DNA from: Atrina japonica
Lineage: Eukaryota > Mollusca > Bivalvia > Pterioida > Pinnidae
Assembly (NCBI GenBank): GCA_030159075.1
Contig: BROG01000004.1
Coordinates: forward strand, 2,103,501-2,167,500
Direction: 5' to 3'
DNA length: 64,000 bases
In this document: in pieces, positions 24,081 through 37,806 of the stretch
Layout: every line of letters begins with the position of its first letter
How positions within the stretch are numbered: position 1 is the stretch's first letter
Translations under genes and position numbers: made by a program
Notes under the pieces: model-generated
Told to the model about the DNA's origin: nothing
Databases searched by the model: none
The model's input: the letters and a program-made list of their open reading frames with translations, nothing else

Positions 24081-24319
24081 AAGAGAGGAATAAATCCATA
24101 TAAGGCAGTCTCGAAGGTGTTCGAAGGACATGAAAATCCGGATCCGTTTCCAACCACATGGAATGATCGACACGATAGAACCGAAAATTTATGGCAGACC
24201 AAATATTAACCTTTACTGGCCAAAAATAAATACCCTAATTTTGACGAACACTTTTGACTAAATTCTAACGACTCCAAAATGTCTCAAAAGACGATAATGA
24301 ATACAGTTCTATGAATTCG

Positions 24320-24600
24320 AGTGAGTAAACAAGAACCATTATCTTTATCTTTACCTTTTCGGTAGCGGTTGCTGAGTCGTCTGTACAGGTTGTGATGCGG
24401 ATTTATTCTTCACATATTTCATTTGAATTTGCCGGTGGACTCACGGCGGTGTAAACGGTCAACAAGGGATATTTCTCCTCCATGACACCTGATCCTTCCT
24501 GTAGATTTCCAGAGATCCGTGTTTACCAATATTCACCAGATTTGTATAATATATCCTGGACATCCTGAAGATTTATAACTAATATGAAGACGAATAATTA
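24320..24600 (+). repeat. dispersed repeat A, copy 5
   Basis: CGGTGGACTCACGGCGGTGT, CATGACACCTGATCC, TATCCTGGACATCCTGAAG. The most complete copy; it extends 5' to a CGGTAGCGGTTGCTGAGTCG block. Confidence 0.7.
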
Positions 24601-25369
24601 ATATTTCGTAAGTAAATAGAACCGGTCAAAAGTTGTGACATTTCTCTTGTCAGTGACGTCTTTATATAAAAGTAGATAAAACGTAAAAATGTAACAAAAG
24701 AAGATATATCTTATGTCATATTAGCTTGGAACCAGATTTCCTGGTGGCAGTGAACACAAGGCTGCAAAAGGGACTCATTTTGGGACCGATCTGAATATTT
24801 CTTATATAAGGGTATATACACAGTCTGTATCAAATGAGGGCTAAGCGAACTATTTTAAATTGGTACAGCATTGAAAAAGACAATAAAATAGGACAAAAAA
24901 AGACCTCGTTGCAGCTTGTACTTACTTCTATGAACTATCTGACCCCATTTGATTTATCTTTGTCAAAACTAAGATAGAACGTTAAACGCATCCCTCAAGA
25001 TAAAAAATCACAATAAATAAATAAATAAATAAACATATGATTAAAAACATTGAGGGTCATTAGTGTTAGTGTTCCAGTAAATTTATGGCTTTCGTTAATT
25101 ATTGACAAAGCAGCACATTCCCTGTTTGCTCTCAGATAAGAATCATTAGAATGTTAACAACTGTTTTATCTTTAAACAAATAAAAAACAATATTGTCCTG
25201 TCCACACAGGTAAATTATCTGTGATATTACAAAAATAAATTATGACAACGGTTGCAAAAATCTAATACTTTTCATAAACGCCTTCGTCAATAGTATGATA
25301 TTGCTTTTTTTAACCGCTACATCAAAAATAATAATAATAAAAATAAAATAATTTAGATTGTAGTATTTT
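24601..25369. other. unique AT-rich sequence with (AAAT)n
   Basis: A short (AATA)n run at 25012-25035. No gene recognised. Confidence 0.4.
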
Positions 25370-25378
25370 TATTATTGC

Positions 25379-25433
<55 letters not shown>

Positions 25434-25511
25434 GTTGTTGTTGTTGTTGTTGCCATCATTTTAGCATAATTAATCTAGTTATTATATCATTGTTATTATT
25501 ATCATTATTAA

Positions 25512-25547
<36 letters not shown>

Positions 25548-25560
25548 CAATTTTTTTATT
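25370..25560. repeat. (TTA)n/(TTG)n microsatellite
   Basis: Two TTA blocks separated by a TTG run and about 60 bp of unique DNA. Confidence 0.95.
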
Positions 25561-28500
25561 ATTATAAAAAGAAGCAGGATAAAGTAGAAAATTATTGTTT
25601 TCTGTTTTAATTGTATTGAAAACAAATGTTTTGTTTACTCGTGTTATCTTTTTTGACTATAATTGACCACTGCTGTTACTGATTACAAACATATAAATGT
25701 ATCACTATAAATTGACAGAACCGAGACCTCCAGTTGCAAGTAAACAAATATGATAAAGTTTATTGGCATGATACTTCCTGATTTTGTAATTATGTTCTTT
25801 CAGTCTTTTTTTCTCATCTGAATTCCATAGGTTTACTACAGCGATGTATCGAGTACTCGGTCATTATCCTACAGTAACCTCTTATCGGGGTCATGCATTC
25901 CCGCCAAGACCAAACTTATCGACCACTCGTGCTAACACGAGTTCTAATGCATCGATGCCATTGCAATGGAAAGTGACAAAATGAAGAATTTACGTTTGAT
26001 TGCATTCATTATACGAGCAATTCGATCGGTAAATGATCTGTTTGAGTCTGAGGGATGTAATTAAATCATTGGCCATCAGAGAAAAAATAGTCGGATTTCA
26101 TTGACATTATGCAAAACCTCCAACACCTGTCTTCTTTTTCTTTTGATTATTATATTGTGTCAGGAGATATAAAGAAATTACAGACCATGCACCATCTCAG
26201 ACTGTTTAACACAAACTCTACAATGAAATTAGTCTGGTTGTTTATCATTCAGTGGTATTCTATGCTAAATTTACATGAACAAATTATCAATTTACATGCA
26301 TAAAATCGAAAATCTGAAAGACTACAACCTCAAAATTACAGGAAGCATTCATACCATAGATGGATAGTATCTCTTTATCCAACGTCGATTTAATTTCGTT
26401 CGTTCGGTAACTGAGTATCTTTTTTTTTATTTTAATTCCAAAAATTGAATGATATAAAAATTACATATACCAAAGTATAAATCTTCAGTATTTCCAGGAT
26501 ACAATATACAAAAATATCAATGATTCCCCATAATCAAGATCATTTTACATAGTCATAGAAATGAAATCATTTCAAACATAAGGAAGAATAGAACTTATAA
26601 AATCACAATCCTGTTAATATCGAAATACAGTATACAAAATACATAAATGAAATAAAAACATATTCATTGACTTCTCTTTTGCGATATGAAACTTATATGC
26701 AGTACAGATGCGCAATGTCTACAATTATAGCGATGTCCATTTTATCATTTAATGTTGTTGTTATTGTTGCTGTTGTTGTTATTATTATTATCCTAGGAAA
26801 AAATCTTCTTTTATGTAGAGTTGTCATTAGTTTTAGGTGAAGTACCGGACATTTTGACCTCTGCTATGGACTCTCGCCAATGCAGTGATCCTCTTTTACA
26901 TATCACCCCTGCTATGACTTGGTACCTTGGTTTTAAGTCTCATCCGAAAGACCCGTGACCTTTCACCTGGGAAACCGAGCCCTTGGCAAAGGACCGGTCA
27001 CTGTCATTTTTAAAGTCTCTGGTATGACCGGGTACAGGAAGTTTATCGCGGAATCTTTTGCTTGCTTGTAGAACTCTCCACAACGAACATACTACAAGCG
27101 TAAGACAATATACAAATATATGAATGGTAGACATCTAGCCCAGACAAAATAGATAATTGAGTAAATAATTCAGTAAACTGATAGAAGTAATGTTTAATTG
27201 TTTATTTTATACATATATACTAATATCGTGGTTAAGTATTAAGCCTCTTTCCTGCATCAATAGAAAAATATTCTATTATTCTAAAGAAGTCACAACATAT
27301 GGAGTAATAATACCTTTAAACAAGGTATATTCTTAAAATCTACCTATGATGCCACAAACGAGAGAAATAGAATTAAATTGTGTGACAGATTATTCAAATG
27401 CTTTTATATAGCGTACTTAAAACAGTCCATAGAAATTCGCCCATGTGGTTCCGAGCATGCGCAAAGAAGAACTTAAATAAAAATTTCCTTTTCATGATAG
27501 CTACAAATACCTCTTTCTAGTTGTTCCGATCCGTCACAGTTTATCATAATAGTATGTCGTTCCAAATAAAAATGTAAGACAGCATCACTTCCGGTTAAGC
27601 AGTTCATCAAATACATGACCTGGGATATAGATATGTAGTAACAGGTGCCAGATTTTAAAAAAGCAGTCAACATGAAAGTGATATTACTTGCCATCTGTGC
27701 ACGAAAGAACATTTATATTAATTTGATTCCTCGGAGATAAAATGAAACAAAAAACTACTGAATGTAGTCAACGAAAATGTTACAAAAATATTACATAAAT
27801 GACATTGCCTTTATTTCTGTTGACGCCATACAACCTGAATACAAACTATTCCGACAAAACTTAACGTAATGGAAAAACTAGAAATCTTCCGTTTTCAAGG
27901 AACAGTAAAAGATCACGGATACATAGGAAATTCGTGTATGGAATCAGGTGTGAACATCCCAACGATGGGCAAGAGTCAGATAACTGTATCTGTAGTGGTA
28001 ATGGGCGAGGCCTAATAAATAATAAATGCTTCAATATACCTGTAGAAATCTGTTTCAATATGTAAATACATTTCGATAGACAAACCGACAACGAGATAAT
28101 TTACAATACATACAACCATATCCATCCTAAAAGTTTCAAAAAATATGTTGTACTTTTATGTTTTACGCGTATATGCATTTCTATCACAATTAATTAATTT
28201 GGAGCGTTATCACGATTTTTCAAATATTATTATTTATCATTTGTTGGGACAGAATTGGTTTGTGTTTTATATAAGCTCTAATCTATATTGGCAAATAGAA
28301 ACATAAATGTTGCCTTTTGTCTACAAGTTGTCAATATCACCATGAAAAAAGAGAAATTTGATAGCTAAACTTAAGAGCATTCGCGATTTGGGAAATCTTC
28401 ACAGCTGTATTTCGACAATAACACAATTGCAACTGGCTTATGATCAATAAAGTTAATTATTGTTTTGTTCTGTCAAATTTGTTTCTATCATCGGCGATTT

Positions 28501-29600
28501 AATATCTACCATGTTTGAATAGCCCTGGAATTTCATTGTTGAAACTCACAAAATACTCAAAATATTTACAGACGTCATTTGCTACATGTTTCATGATGGA
28601 AATAAGGATAATAATTGACACTTATTCCTTTAACTGATCAACCCCTGTGCTCACATTTAGACTAACCCAAATCAATAAATAGTATGGTCTAATGCCGTAA
28701 TTTGGGATTTAAAAAGTTAATTATTGCATGTATAATTATTACAAAGTTTGGTTTGTTAAAATCAAACACTCCTGAATTCTGGCAGTTGACTTTATCGTTC
28801 TTCGAAATGAGAAAGTCCATTTGTGGCTACGGGGATGTCAATGTGTTAACCGAAATTAGAAGATGTGATTTAAAGGAACGGCCAGTCAGCTGCCTATAGA
28901 CACATAGGCAATTATATCAAACCAAACTAATTTACTTGTATAAATCTTGGTAATAATTACTCGTAACACACAACAATGAAACGGAATATAATCTCAGATT
29001 GAATCGTCTTCGTAATTACCATTATTTCTCTCTATTTTTATAAAGTTAATAGTCCTCCTTTTATCGTCATCGTTGCAATTATCATCTTTTTGTCAATAAC
29101 ATACATTGTCATTGTCGTAAGAATTATTCGTCACAATTTTGTCTTCATAGAAGGTAACAAGTTATTGTTTACAATTGCTAAGCAGGAAGGTACAATGACC
29201 AAGTAAAACTAGATAATACCAAAATCTACCAATTAATCTAGTTAAGTATAGATAAATCTACAAATGTCTTTGAGAGGAGCAATCAGCATGAGTTTATCAC
29301 GTTTCCCATAACTTCGTTAAAGGAAATACAAGAAAAGGTATCAAAAATAATTGGGAACTTTCACCTTTTAACTAGGTTTACCATATGGTTATTAAATTAT
29401 TGAGTGCTATCAGGGACATCCATCTTATTTGAAATTCATCGGCGCTGATCAAACCACATGGTCAGTTATTTGTAAAGTTTGTTCTTAAAAAGGCCGTAAA
29501 GACGTTTAACAACTCTTTGTTGGTGACCGCAGACATCAAGAAATTGACCGCAAGGATTTCAGGATACAACACAGACGTCTCACACAGTTAAGAAAAGTTT
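25561..29600. other. 4-kb unique AT-rich tract
   Basis: The largest repeat-poor stretch. It holds a short TTG/TTA run (26755-26790) and a fragment like the end of repeat A (26455-26530: ACCAAAGTATAAATCTTCAG). Frames of 60-80 codons at 26109, 26940, 27473, 27861 and 28702 have no motif. I see no exon I can defend, but introns or short exons cannot be excluded. Confidence 0.4.
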
Positions 29601-29795
29601 ACCAGGTTAAGAGAGAGGGGGAGGGAGAGAGACAGAGGTATAGAGAGAGTGAGAGACAGAGGTACATTGAGGGAGATAGACAGAAAGAGGAGAGACAAAG
29701 AAATACAGAGAGAGGGAGATACAGAGATATACACTGAGAGAGATAGAGGGACATAGAATCAGACAAATAGGAGAAAGAGACAGACAGATTTCTAT
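29601..29795. repeat. GA-rich low-complexity tract
   Basis: GAGAGA/GACAGA repeats with interspersed TACA. Confidence 0.9.
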
Positions 29796-30974
29796 ATACA
29801 TGTATTGCACAAATCATTTTGTCCTTTCGAAAAGATCATAAAAAATTGTTTTTATTTTCGTATACTCTTTCAATATTTCAGTCTAAATATTACTGCCATA
29901 CCGTCTATTACCGCGGGTTTGTATGAAGGACAACAAAGAAACTAATTACCCATTTTTCATTCATTAATTTCCGAAATGGATAAGTAATCTTAGAAGCGTG
30001 AAAATCTATTATGATAAATTTTCCAACCAATTACTGATAAAAATAGACAAGAAGTTAAGACGCATTAGTAAAGATTACCTTTATCGGCTACGTAGACATT
30101 GATTCAAGATATTTCAGTGAGGCTTTGGTTAAGTGGGTATACTGATATCAGTTATTTGAGGCCGTGATCTTTTATTGGACATTAACCTACAGGTGACATC
30201 CTAAATTCCTCCTTTAATAGAGAAAAGTGAATCATCTAGTACACTTTCAAATCCGTTTGCATTTTAATTACCTTGCGAGTGATAATCTATCGGAACGACG
30301 ATGGACATAGCAACAATGATTGTTCACTTGTTAAGCTTGTCTGAAGCCCATCTGTTAAAATTCAAGTATCACAAGTGACTTGAAGGTTATTATACTTCCT
30401 ACTTTTGAATTCTCTTCGGAGGATTTTATTCGGTTTATATAAAAATAAAAACGTCTCCAGGTCAAAAGGATTTCTGATAATCATTATCTTAATTACCTTC
30501 AAATTGATGAAATTGAAACGATGTTTCTTATAAACTTTAGAGCGGATATATCATATTTAAAATATAACTAAAATAGTAGAATTAAAAGTGCATGGAAAAC
30601 CTAATACATCAGGTTTATAATAGAAATTTATGAATAAAAAAACTGTTACTAGTTTTGTATTGTTAACTTTATTGATGATTTATCTTTACATGTCTCGCTT
30701 TCATTCATCTTGCCTTCTGCAATCCGAGATTCAGGGATATTTTAAAATAATTTCCATTTCAGATGCCAAGAGCAAAATAAAAGCAATGTCGCTAGGCGTA
30801 ACTCAAGTACAAGTTTGAATTATGGCGCTTACGATTAATGTTGTAAGGAATTTTAATGAAGAAATTGTAAAAATAAATATTATTTTCTAATTAGCAATTA
30901 TTTTAATTGATCTAGATAATTGAAAAGTATATCAAATAAACATACAAATTTAAAGTGAACAACTCGGCATTGTT
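29796..30974. other. unique AT-rich sequence
   Basis: No supported feature. Confidence 0.4.
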
Positions 30975-31180
30975 GTGGAATATCAAAGCATCAATTCAAG
31001 ATTCAAGATTTTATTGATTTCACCATACATGATGGCATTAATCAACACTGTTACACAATTATGGACATTACAAACATAGAAACAAATGTACTTTTATTAA
31101 TGAACTTATAAATTAGATAAAGATGAAACACGCATGTTTTGAATATCAGCTTTCACTGTCTTAACTATTAAGCCACTGCT
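30975..31180 (-). mobile_element. possible 3' end of a LINE
   Basis: On the minus strand it ends ATCAATAAAATCTTGAATCTTGAATTG, with a short tandem TCTTGAAT tail after an AATAAA signal. Several non-LTR families (CR1/L2/RTE-like) end this way. No reverse transcriptase frame is present. Confidence 0.35.
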
Positions 31181-31249
31181 TGTCTATGTAAACTTGAAAA
31201 TGGATATTGTACCTATCTCAAAATTCATAAATGTAAAAACGATATGAAT

Positions 31250-31425
31250 ATAAAACATCTCAGATACCAAAAAATAAATCTAGAGGGTGTCCAGGACACA
31301 GATACAAATCCGGCAAAAATGGACAAACACGGACCTCTGGAAACCAAGAGGTGGGATCAGGTGTCATAGAGGGATAGCTATCCCCTGTCGACCGGTCACA
31401 CCCGTCTCACAAAGTCAATATTTAA
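31250..31425 (-). repeat. dispersed repeat A, copy 6
   Basis: GGACAAACACGGACCTCTGG, GGGATCAGGTGTCATAGAGG, CCTGTCGACCGGTCACACCC. Closest to the inferred consensus in its core. Confidence 0.75.
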
Positions 31426-31458
31426 CAAATGGCAGGAAATAAATTGTAAAACGGACGA

Positions 31459-31460
<2 letters not shown>

Positions 31461-31527
<67 letters not shown>
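31461..31527. repeat. (GT)n microsatellite
   Basis: About 60 bp of GT followed by GCGCGC. Confidence 0.97.
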
Positions 31528-31529
<2 letters not shown>

Positions 31530-32279
31530 AACTTTTAAAACTTTAAAAGCTTTAAGCAAATAAAAACTTGAAAGCTTTAAGCATATGAAATATTTGTTAA
31601 GTAGCCACACGATTCATCTTGTTAAAAACTTTTTATTGATGAGCAGAAGACAAGGTGTTTAACTGCTATAATACAAATTACAACGCGATGTGCTGTTGTA
31701 GTTTTTTATCATCATTATTTTTCATTTAAAACGGTAAAATAAAATCTCAAGTAATTACAACTCACTGTTCAAACGCATTAGATATAGAATATAGTTAGTG
31801 TCAATTTTCGGTTCATGCATCCGGAATTTATGTCCGGGCAACAATTGTGGTTCGTTCAATAAAAGTCACGAAACGTTCTATGGAATCTGACTCCAAAGAA
31901 CACGCCAATATAGAGCGACACTAAAGAAGCAGCTGGTTTCGGTTGATTTAATGATCTCTTTCATGTGACCCCAACGGTCATTCACTGAACTACAATATGA
32001 CCGAAAGTTCCCTGACCACCTACTTTTGCTGTTACTTGCATCGTTTACTTGTGAAAACACTTGAAACAAACTACAAAGGCAGTGGACATTAATGGTCGTG
32101 ATTGAATTTTCAACCCCTTGTCTTTAGTGCACACAATCTCTTAGTGTATACATTTCAGTTATGTAGTTTCAGCCTATAGTAACTTAGAAACTTGCCCTTT
32201 ATTATGTCAAATATATGTCAGAAAGCAACATTTTATCTGACATACAATTAAACATCGTATATATTCCAATTTCTTCTGC
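31528..32279. other. unique sequence
   Basis: No supported feature. Confidence 0.4.
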
Positions 32280-32420
32280 TTTCAGTTTTGAGTGATATGT
32301 TCTCGGTATTTAAGGTTACTCCAGCGGAACATGTGCGACAGACATGGCATGCTAACAGGGGACGCAGACTACTTCCGTACACCTGGTCCCATCCCATTTG
32401 GGATTCACAATTATTCCTCA
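32280..32420 (+). repeat. possible diverged repeat A
   Basis: Word order as in repeat A (GCGACAGACATGG, CTAACAGGGGACGC, ACACCTGGTCCCATCCCAT) but strongly diverged. A similar trace lies at 32900-32995 (GGATTCACTGG...CACCTGATCTCACTT). Confidence 0.35.
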
Positions 32421-33054
32421 CGATGAGAGTTTTTATATTCATTTTGTCGTATTCCAATAGACTATACAACTGTCATGACATGAAGGTTTATATTAATATG
32501 ATATTAAATGAGTTCAATTGTGGCCAATTTTGGACAATATTTGCAAGAGGTATGGGACTTTAAAATGTACATAAAAGCTACCTCTGGGTGCACAGTGTTT
32601 TTCAGTCACATTTTGTTCTTTAAAAACAAGATAATTCAGCTGTGGACCTCAGCAAAATACACTTTGCTAATCAGATTTTGATGAGTTAACATTGTCCTTT
32701 AAGACAACACAAAATAGTGACACTTGAACAAAAACCTCTGATAGTTCAAATATTATAACATGTTAAAATGACATGGTGTTTCGAATCTTAATGGTTAGAA
32801 GAGTTTTTATCATTTCATATTTGTCATGCAATCGACATGGGATTACCAGAAATACAATGGGAGCTTTCCACTACATTTTCTGAGTTATTCCTAAGTTCCT
32901 TTGATTTGGTCTTGACTATGGATTCACTGGTTGGCAGGGAGAGGTGCACTCTACCCTTCCACCTGATCTCACTTTCATTATGTTTGTATAGTGGATTTTG
33001 GACAGCTCTTTAGTTACACTCTGTACCTTTTTTTCAACAACAACACTTATGTAT
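32421..33054. other. mostly unique sequence
   Basis: Contains only the repeat A trace at 32900-32995. Confidence 0.35.
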
Positions 33055-33734
<680 letters not shown>

Positions 33735-34140
33735 TAAGACAATCGTTTCTGTCAATAAGACTTCATTAATTGAGTCTAAATGAGTAACCACAGTAAAGGA
33801 TGCCCATCTTAGATTTTGGGGTGTTTACAATTTATACGGTGCCATTCATTCGAAATATTATGTCGGTATAAGATAATCAGCTAGTACCGAAATATCAGGT
33901 ACTGGGTTTATGTATACCCTTGGGGACTCAACCGGTCCACCAGCAGTGGCAACGAGCTAGTGGTTGCAAGTATTATAAACATAATATCAGAGTTATATTT
34001 TTACAGAGAATATGCCTAAACAAATGCTGAAGACGATCTTTTCTATCAAAAAGACTTCATCAATTGAGATCAGAAACCGGAAGTGGTATCATACAAGGCC
34101 AAAAAGTTATCTGAATGTATTCGGCAATCCGAATTGTATC
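33735..34140 (-). repeat. dispersed repeat B, copies 3 and 4 (tandem)
   Basis: The 'GTTTCTGTCAATAAGACTTC' block occurs at 33745 and again in diverged form at 34035 (TTTTCTATCAAAAAGACTTC). CCTTGGGGACTC at 33918 matches copy 1. Confidence 0.6.
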
Positions 34141-35184
34141 GATAAACATATATTGAAAGATATCATTTTACCTTTTACATACAAAAATCTCTTCCCGCGT
34201 TAAAATTTGAATTTATGCAAAGTAATCAAACAAATTAAAATAAATAAATAAATGAAACTTTTCCTCTTTTTGGTCGTAGCATTGGAATTTCGAGGTATGG
34301 GTTCCTATCACAAAAGTATTCTATGGTAAAATAATCACTTTTTCCAGTGACTGGCCATGACATTACACAATTTCGAGGAGTGCAAATATGTGTAAATTAA
34401 ATGGGTTCTTTATCCATAATTATGTTCTTTCATCAAACGAAAACGTGTCCCAGTCTAATTGTCGGGAATATGGAAGTCGTCAAAACGACTGCAATTTCGT
34501 CTGGGTTTCACATGTACCAATAATTGATTTAAATCACTCTGTATAATGGTATGCGACTTGGGTGATTCGCGTTTAGGTTTGCGTGTAATTTGCTTTTAAT
34601 TTACTTATGATTTTGTCTACTGTTAAAGAGCATATCATTAACGTATTTCTCAACTGATATTTACGCCGAATATCAATATATATCTATGTCAGTCAAAAAT
34701 GTGCATAATCATAAAATACCGTTCTGGTTGTGTTATTTGGATTATTACATACATATTACGTAATGTGCAGTATACATTTAAGGATTTAATATTGGGAAAT
34801 TTCCATTCTGTGTATAAATTTCATCCACTAATGGTGGGTTTCTGTTCTTTATATTTGGCAATAATACAAGACAGAACTGTCTTGATCTGAGTGGTTTCAA
34901 CCATTATTCCATCAATCTCCCGTGCTGGTTTAATATGAAGTTACTGTGGATAGAGATTGGAATTGCACTCAATGTATATTTATCCTATTGCAGCAGAATT
35001 TGAGAATAAAATTCAGGAAGTTTCCACCCACAAATAATTCAGTAGTAATCGCAAAAATAAAACAAGTTAAGTATTTTATGATCACTGTGAAAGAATGTAT
35101 GTACTTCCACTTTCAACAAACCATTTTACTATCATTTATTGAACAAGTTGTCTGACAAAGTTCTTTGAATGTTTTATGAATATC
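34141..35184. other. unique AT-rich sequence
   Basis: Frames of 60-70 codons at 34699 and 34946 have no motif. A short AAAT run at 34240. Confidence 0.4.
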
Positions 35185-35280
35185 ACAGATACCAAAGCAT
35201 AAATCTTCATGATGTCAAGGATACAATATAAAATCTGGTGAATATTGGACAAACACGTACCTCTTGAAACATATTAAGTC
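35185..35280 (-). repeat. dispersed repeat A fragment
   Basis: ACCAAAGCATAAATCTTCAT, AATCTGGTGAATATTGGAC and ACACGTACCTCTTG match the 3' half of the repeat. Confidence 0.55.
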
Positions 35281-35501
35281 TTGCTTTTGGTATAAAATAT
35301 CTAAAACTCTTTTCAATTATTTACATTTCCGGTCACGTGATTCACTCGGGTAAGCATTCACGTTTGTAATATGTTGCTCCTCATGCCGAACTGCGGCATT
35401 AGGAAGAACATCATGCGTGCTTAAATGTTCTACAGATAACACATATTGTCTATTATCCCTGTGTCTCTAGATATGGCCGTGACTCAGGCGACCGAGTATT
35501 G

Positions 35502-35505
<4 letters not shown>
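35281..35505. other. unique sequence
   Basis: No supported feature. Confidence 0.4.

Positions 35506-35595
<90 letters not shown>
35506..35595. repeat. (TA)n microsatellite
   Basis: About 90 bp of perfect TA. It sits where the adjoining MITE has a TATATA-rich core and may have grown from it. Confidence 0.97.
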
Positions 35596-35597
<2 letters not shown>

Positions 35598-35723
35598 AGA
35601 TTTCTTATGTTTGTGTATAGCCTTTAAAAAATATTTGTCATTGTATATCAAGTACAAATGGTGAAAGAAGAAAAATTCGAAATAATGATTTTTGGTAAAC
35701 ACAGCTAATGTCCCTTAAAGAGT
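35596..35723 (+). mobile_element. TTAA-family MITE, copy 2 (3' half)
   Basis: GTTTGTGTATAGCC, CAAGTACAAATGGTGAA, GGTAAACACAGCTAATGTCCC|TTAA. The 5' half is absent. Confidence 0.75.
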
Positions 35724-35935
35724 TTTTTCATGTTGCTGAAAATAACTTCACAGCATATGACTTATTATCAGAGTAAAAACAATACATATTTCAAATACTT
35801 TATGCCCCCATGATTTAAATCATTCTTGGAGATTTTAAAGTCCCATAACTGTGGCAAATATTGCTGAGTGATGACCGAAACCAAAGAGGTAAACGAGAGC
35901 ACACTGATATAAAATCACATACCATTTCCTGTCAA
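35724..35935. other. unique sequence
   Basis: No supported feature. Confidence 0.35.
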
Positions 35936-36345
35936 TCTCTTATAGCACACCAAAATCACATAAATGAGATAAACCTAGTTTTTTGTGCTAAACATCGTTT
36001 TTTCTCCAGCAAATGCGAGTTTTTGAGAAAAACTAAGTTCAACTTATTAATGTGCTTCGAATTTGAAATACCTGCATAAAAACTAATATTAAATAAGTAA
36101 AACTGGGTTTGGATGCGCAAAAGTCACATTTATGTGATTTTACCGCAGTTAAATCTGGTTTTTCTGAATTAAACTATGTTTTTCTGGATAAATATTAAAT
36201 TCTACTCATCTGTGTGGTTTTAGCACAGTTAAACCTGGTTTTTCTCAGCTAAACCTAATTTGTCTCCAGATAATCTGGGTTAGTGAGAAAAACTATAAAT
36301 AACTGGAGAAAAAATAAGTTTAACTCATGAATCTGATTTTGATCA
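35936..36345. repeat. fold-back 'CTAGTTTTTCTC' repeat, array 3
   Basis: Same alternating words as the 18.2-kb array, more diverged. It is followed at 36360 by ATTATAAACATAATACC, a word of repeat B. Confidence 0.7.
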
Positions 36346-37007
36346 TCTCTATCTTTTATTCGGCATTGAAATATTATAAACATAATACCAAAGTTATACG
36401 TGACTACGTATCCGACGATCAGTTGCCATGTGTTCACTTCTTGTCAATCAAAGTGAAAAAAAAAAACAAAGGACTTTAGTAACAGAAATGCCATTCTATG
36501 TTCTACATCTCAAATCACGTGATTCCTATAAGAATATTGGTCCGTCTTTTTGGGTGCAATAATTTAAAACAAATGTCATGCGTGCACAACTTCCGAGACC
36601 GACTAAATGTGTGCAGATTTATGTTTTCTATGTGGTCAATGATCTGTACGGAATTCTCTTGTGAAATTGGTCGAAAATGAAATATTAACGACAGACTCTC
36701 AGTAATGTATGGAGAACGTTCGGGTTGCAATTCGAAAGATGCTACAGACTGACGTATCTACCAGACAAAGCATTTCCGATGAGTAACAAAAGTCAATTTT
36801 CCTCACCACGTGTAGAAAATGATAGAAACTGTGCAACACGTAAAGATATCTCCCCATTGCTGTATGATGTACACAAAACAAAGAGAAGAGTTCTAGTTAT
36901 CCTTGTTTGTTACAAAACGTTAGATAAGTTCAGAATACAGTTTTGAAATATTAGATGTTCCATGGTATCGGTCATGCATACAATGTACAGTTAGTTCATA
37001 TTTCCCA

Positions 37008-37009
<2 letters not shown>
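36346..37009. other. mostly unique sequence
   Basis: Starts with a short repeat B fragment (36355-36385). Overlapping 60-73 codon frames at 36498-36946 have no motif. Confidence 0.4.
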
Positions 37010-37051
<42 letters not shown>

Positions 37052-37060
37052 TGTTGTTGT
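37010..37060. repeat. (TG)n microsatellite
   Basis: About 40 bp of TG followed by TTG repeats. Confidence 0.95.
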
Positions 37061-37635
37061 TGTTGTTTACTTAACTGGGTGGTGTAAATACAATATTTAC
37101 AACATGACAAAATTTTGTATTTACACCTTTGTATTTGTAAGTTTGAAATCTACAACATGACATATGGATGGATGTATGCTTTTGCAGATCTTTCAAGAAA
37201 ATCGCCCGTACCTCCTCCATTTCTAATCTACTTGATATCAATTATTTAAACCACAGTGTTACTTTATTAAGTTATGGAAAATTCTTGAGTGTCACATGTG
37301 TAAACACTCTACAATTTTTGCTAGAATTATAATTATGTAGATTGGCGATCACCATATCAGGGAAGTTTCCTTGAGGACATATCGGCAACTCTCTTAATCA
37401 CAAGGTTTTAATATGATTATCATTAGCTTGTTACTCCCGGATACTCTAATTTGATCGTTGTGGTTAGAAACAAAACGAAAACTTTTATTTAGTTTACCTT
37501 GTGGTATACTTACAATTGTTAATTAAATTTAGTTTAATACATTGTATATACTTAGTAATTTTTCCAAATGTAATGTTGAGTACCCACAATACTATAATTT
37601 ATGTTTGTTTGTTTGTATTTTTTTTTGGGAGGGGG
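37061..37635. other. unique sequence
   Basis: Ends with a T10-G/A-G6 run at 37617-37637. No gene recognised. Confidence 0.4.
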
Positions 37636-37806
37636 GTACGCCACGCTTTTTTTTTTAACCTTTATGGTGGTGACCAGTTTTAAATGGTGGAGGATGAAAA
37701 GAACCCAGTTTCAATGTGCCGAGTCGAGGAAGAGATCACCGGGCTTCCGTAAGTAGACTGGCAAACTTTCCCACAAAATAAGCTTAGATTTCAGCGGGAC
37801 CTACGA
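37636..37806 (-). mobile_element. SINE family 1, truncated at its head
   Basis: AATGGTGGAGGATG, GATCACCGGGCTTCCG, GTAGACTGGCAAACTTTC and TTCAGCGGGACCT match the inverse of the SINE body up to the B-box region. Confidence 0.75.
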
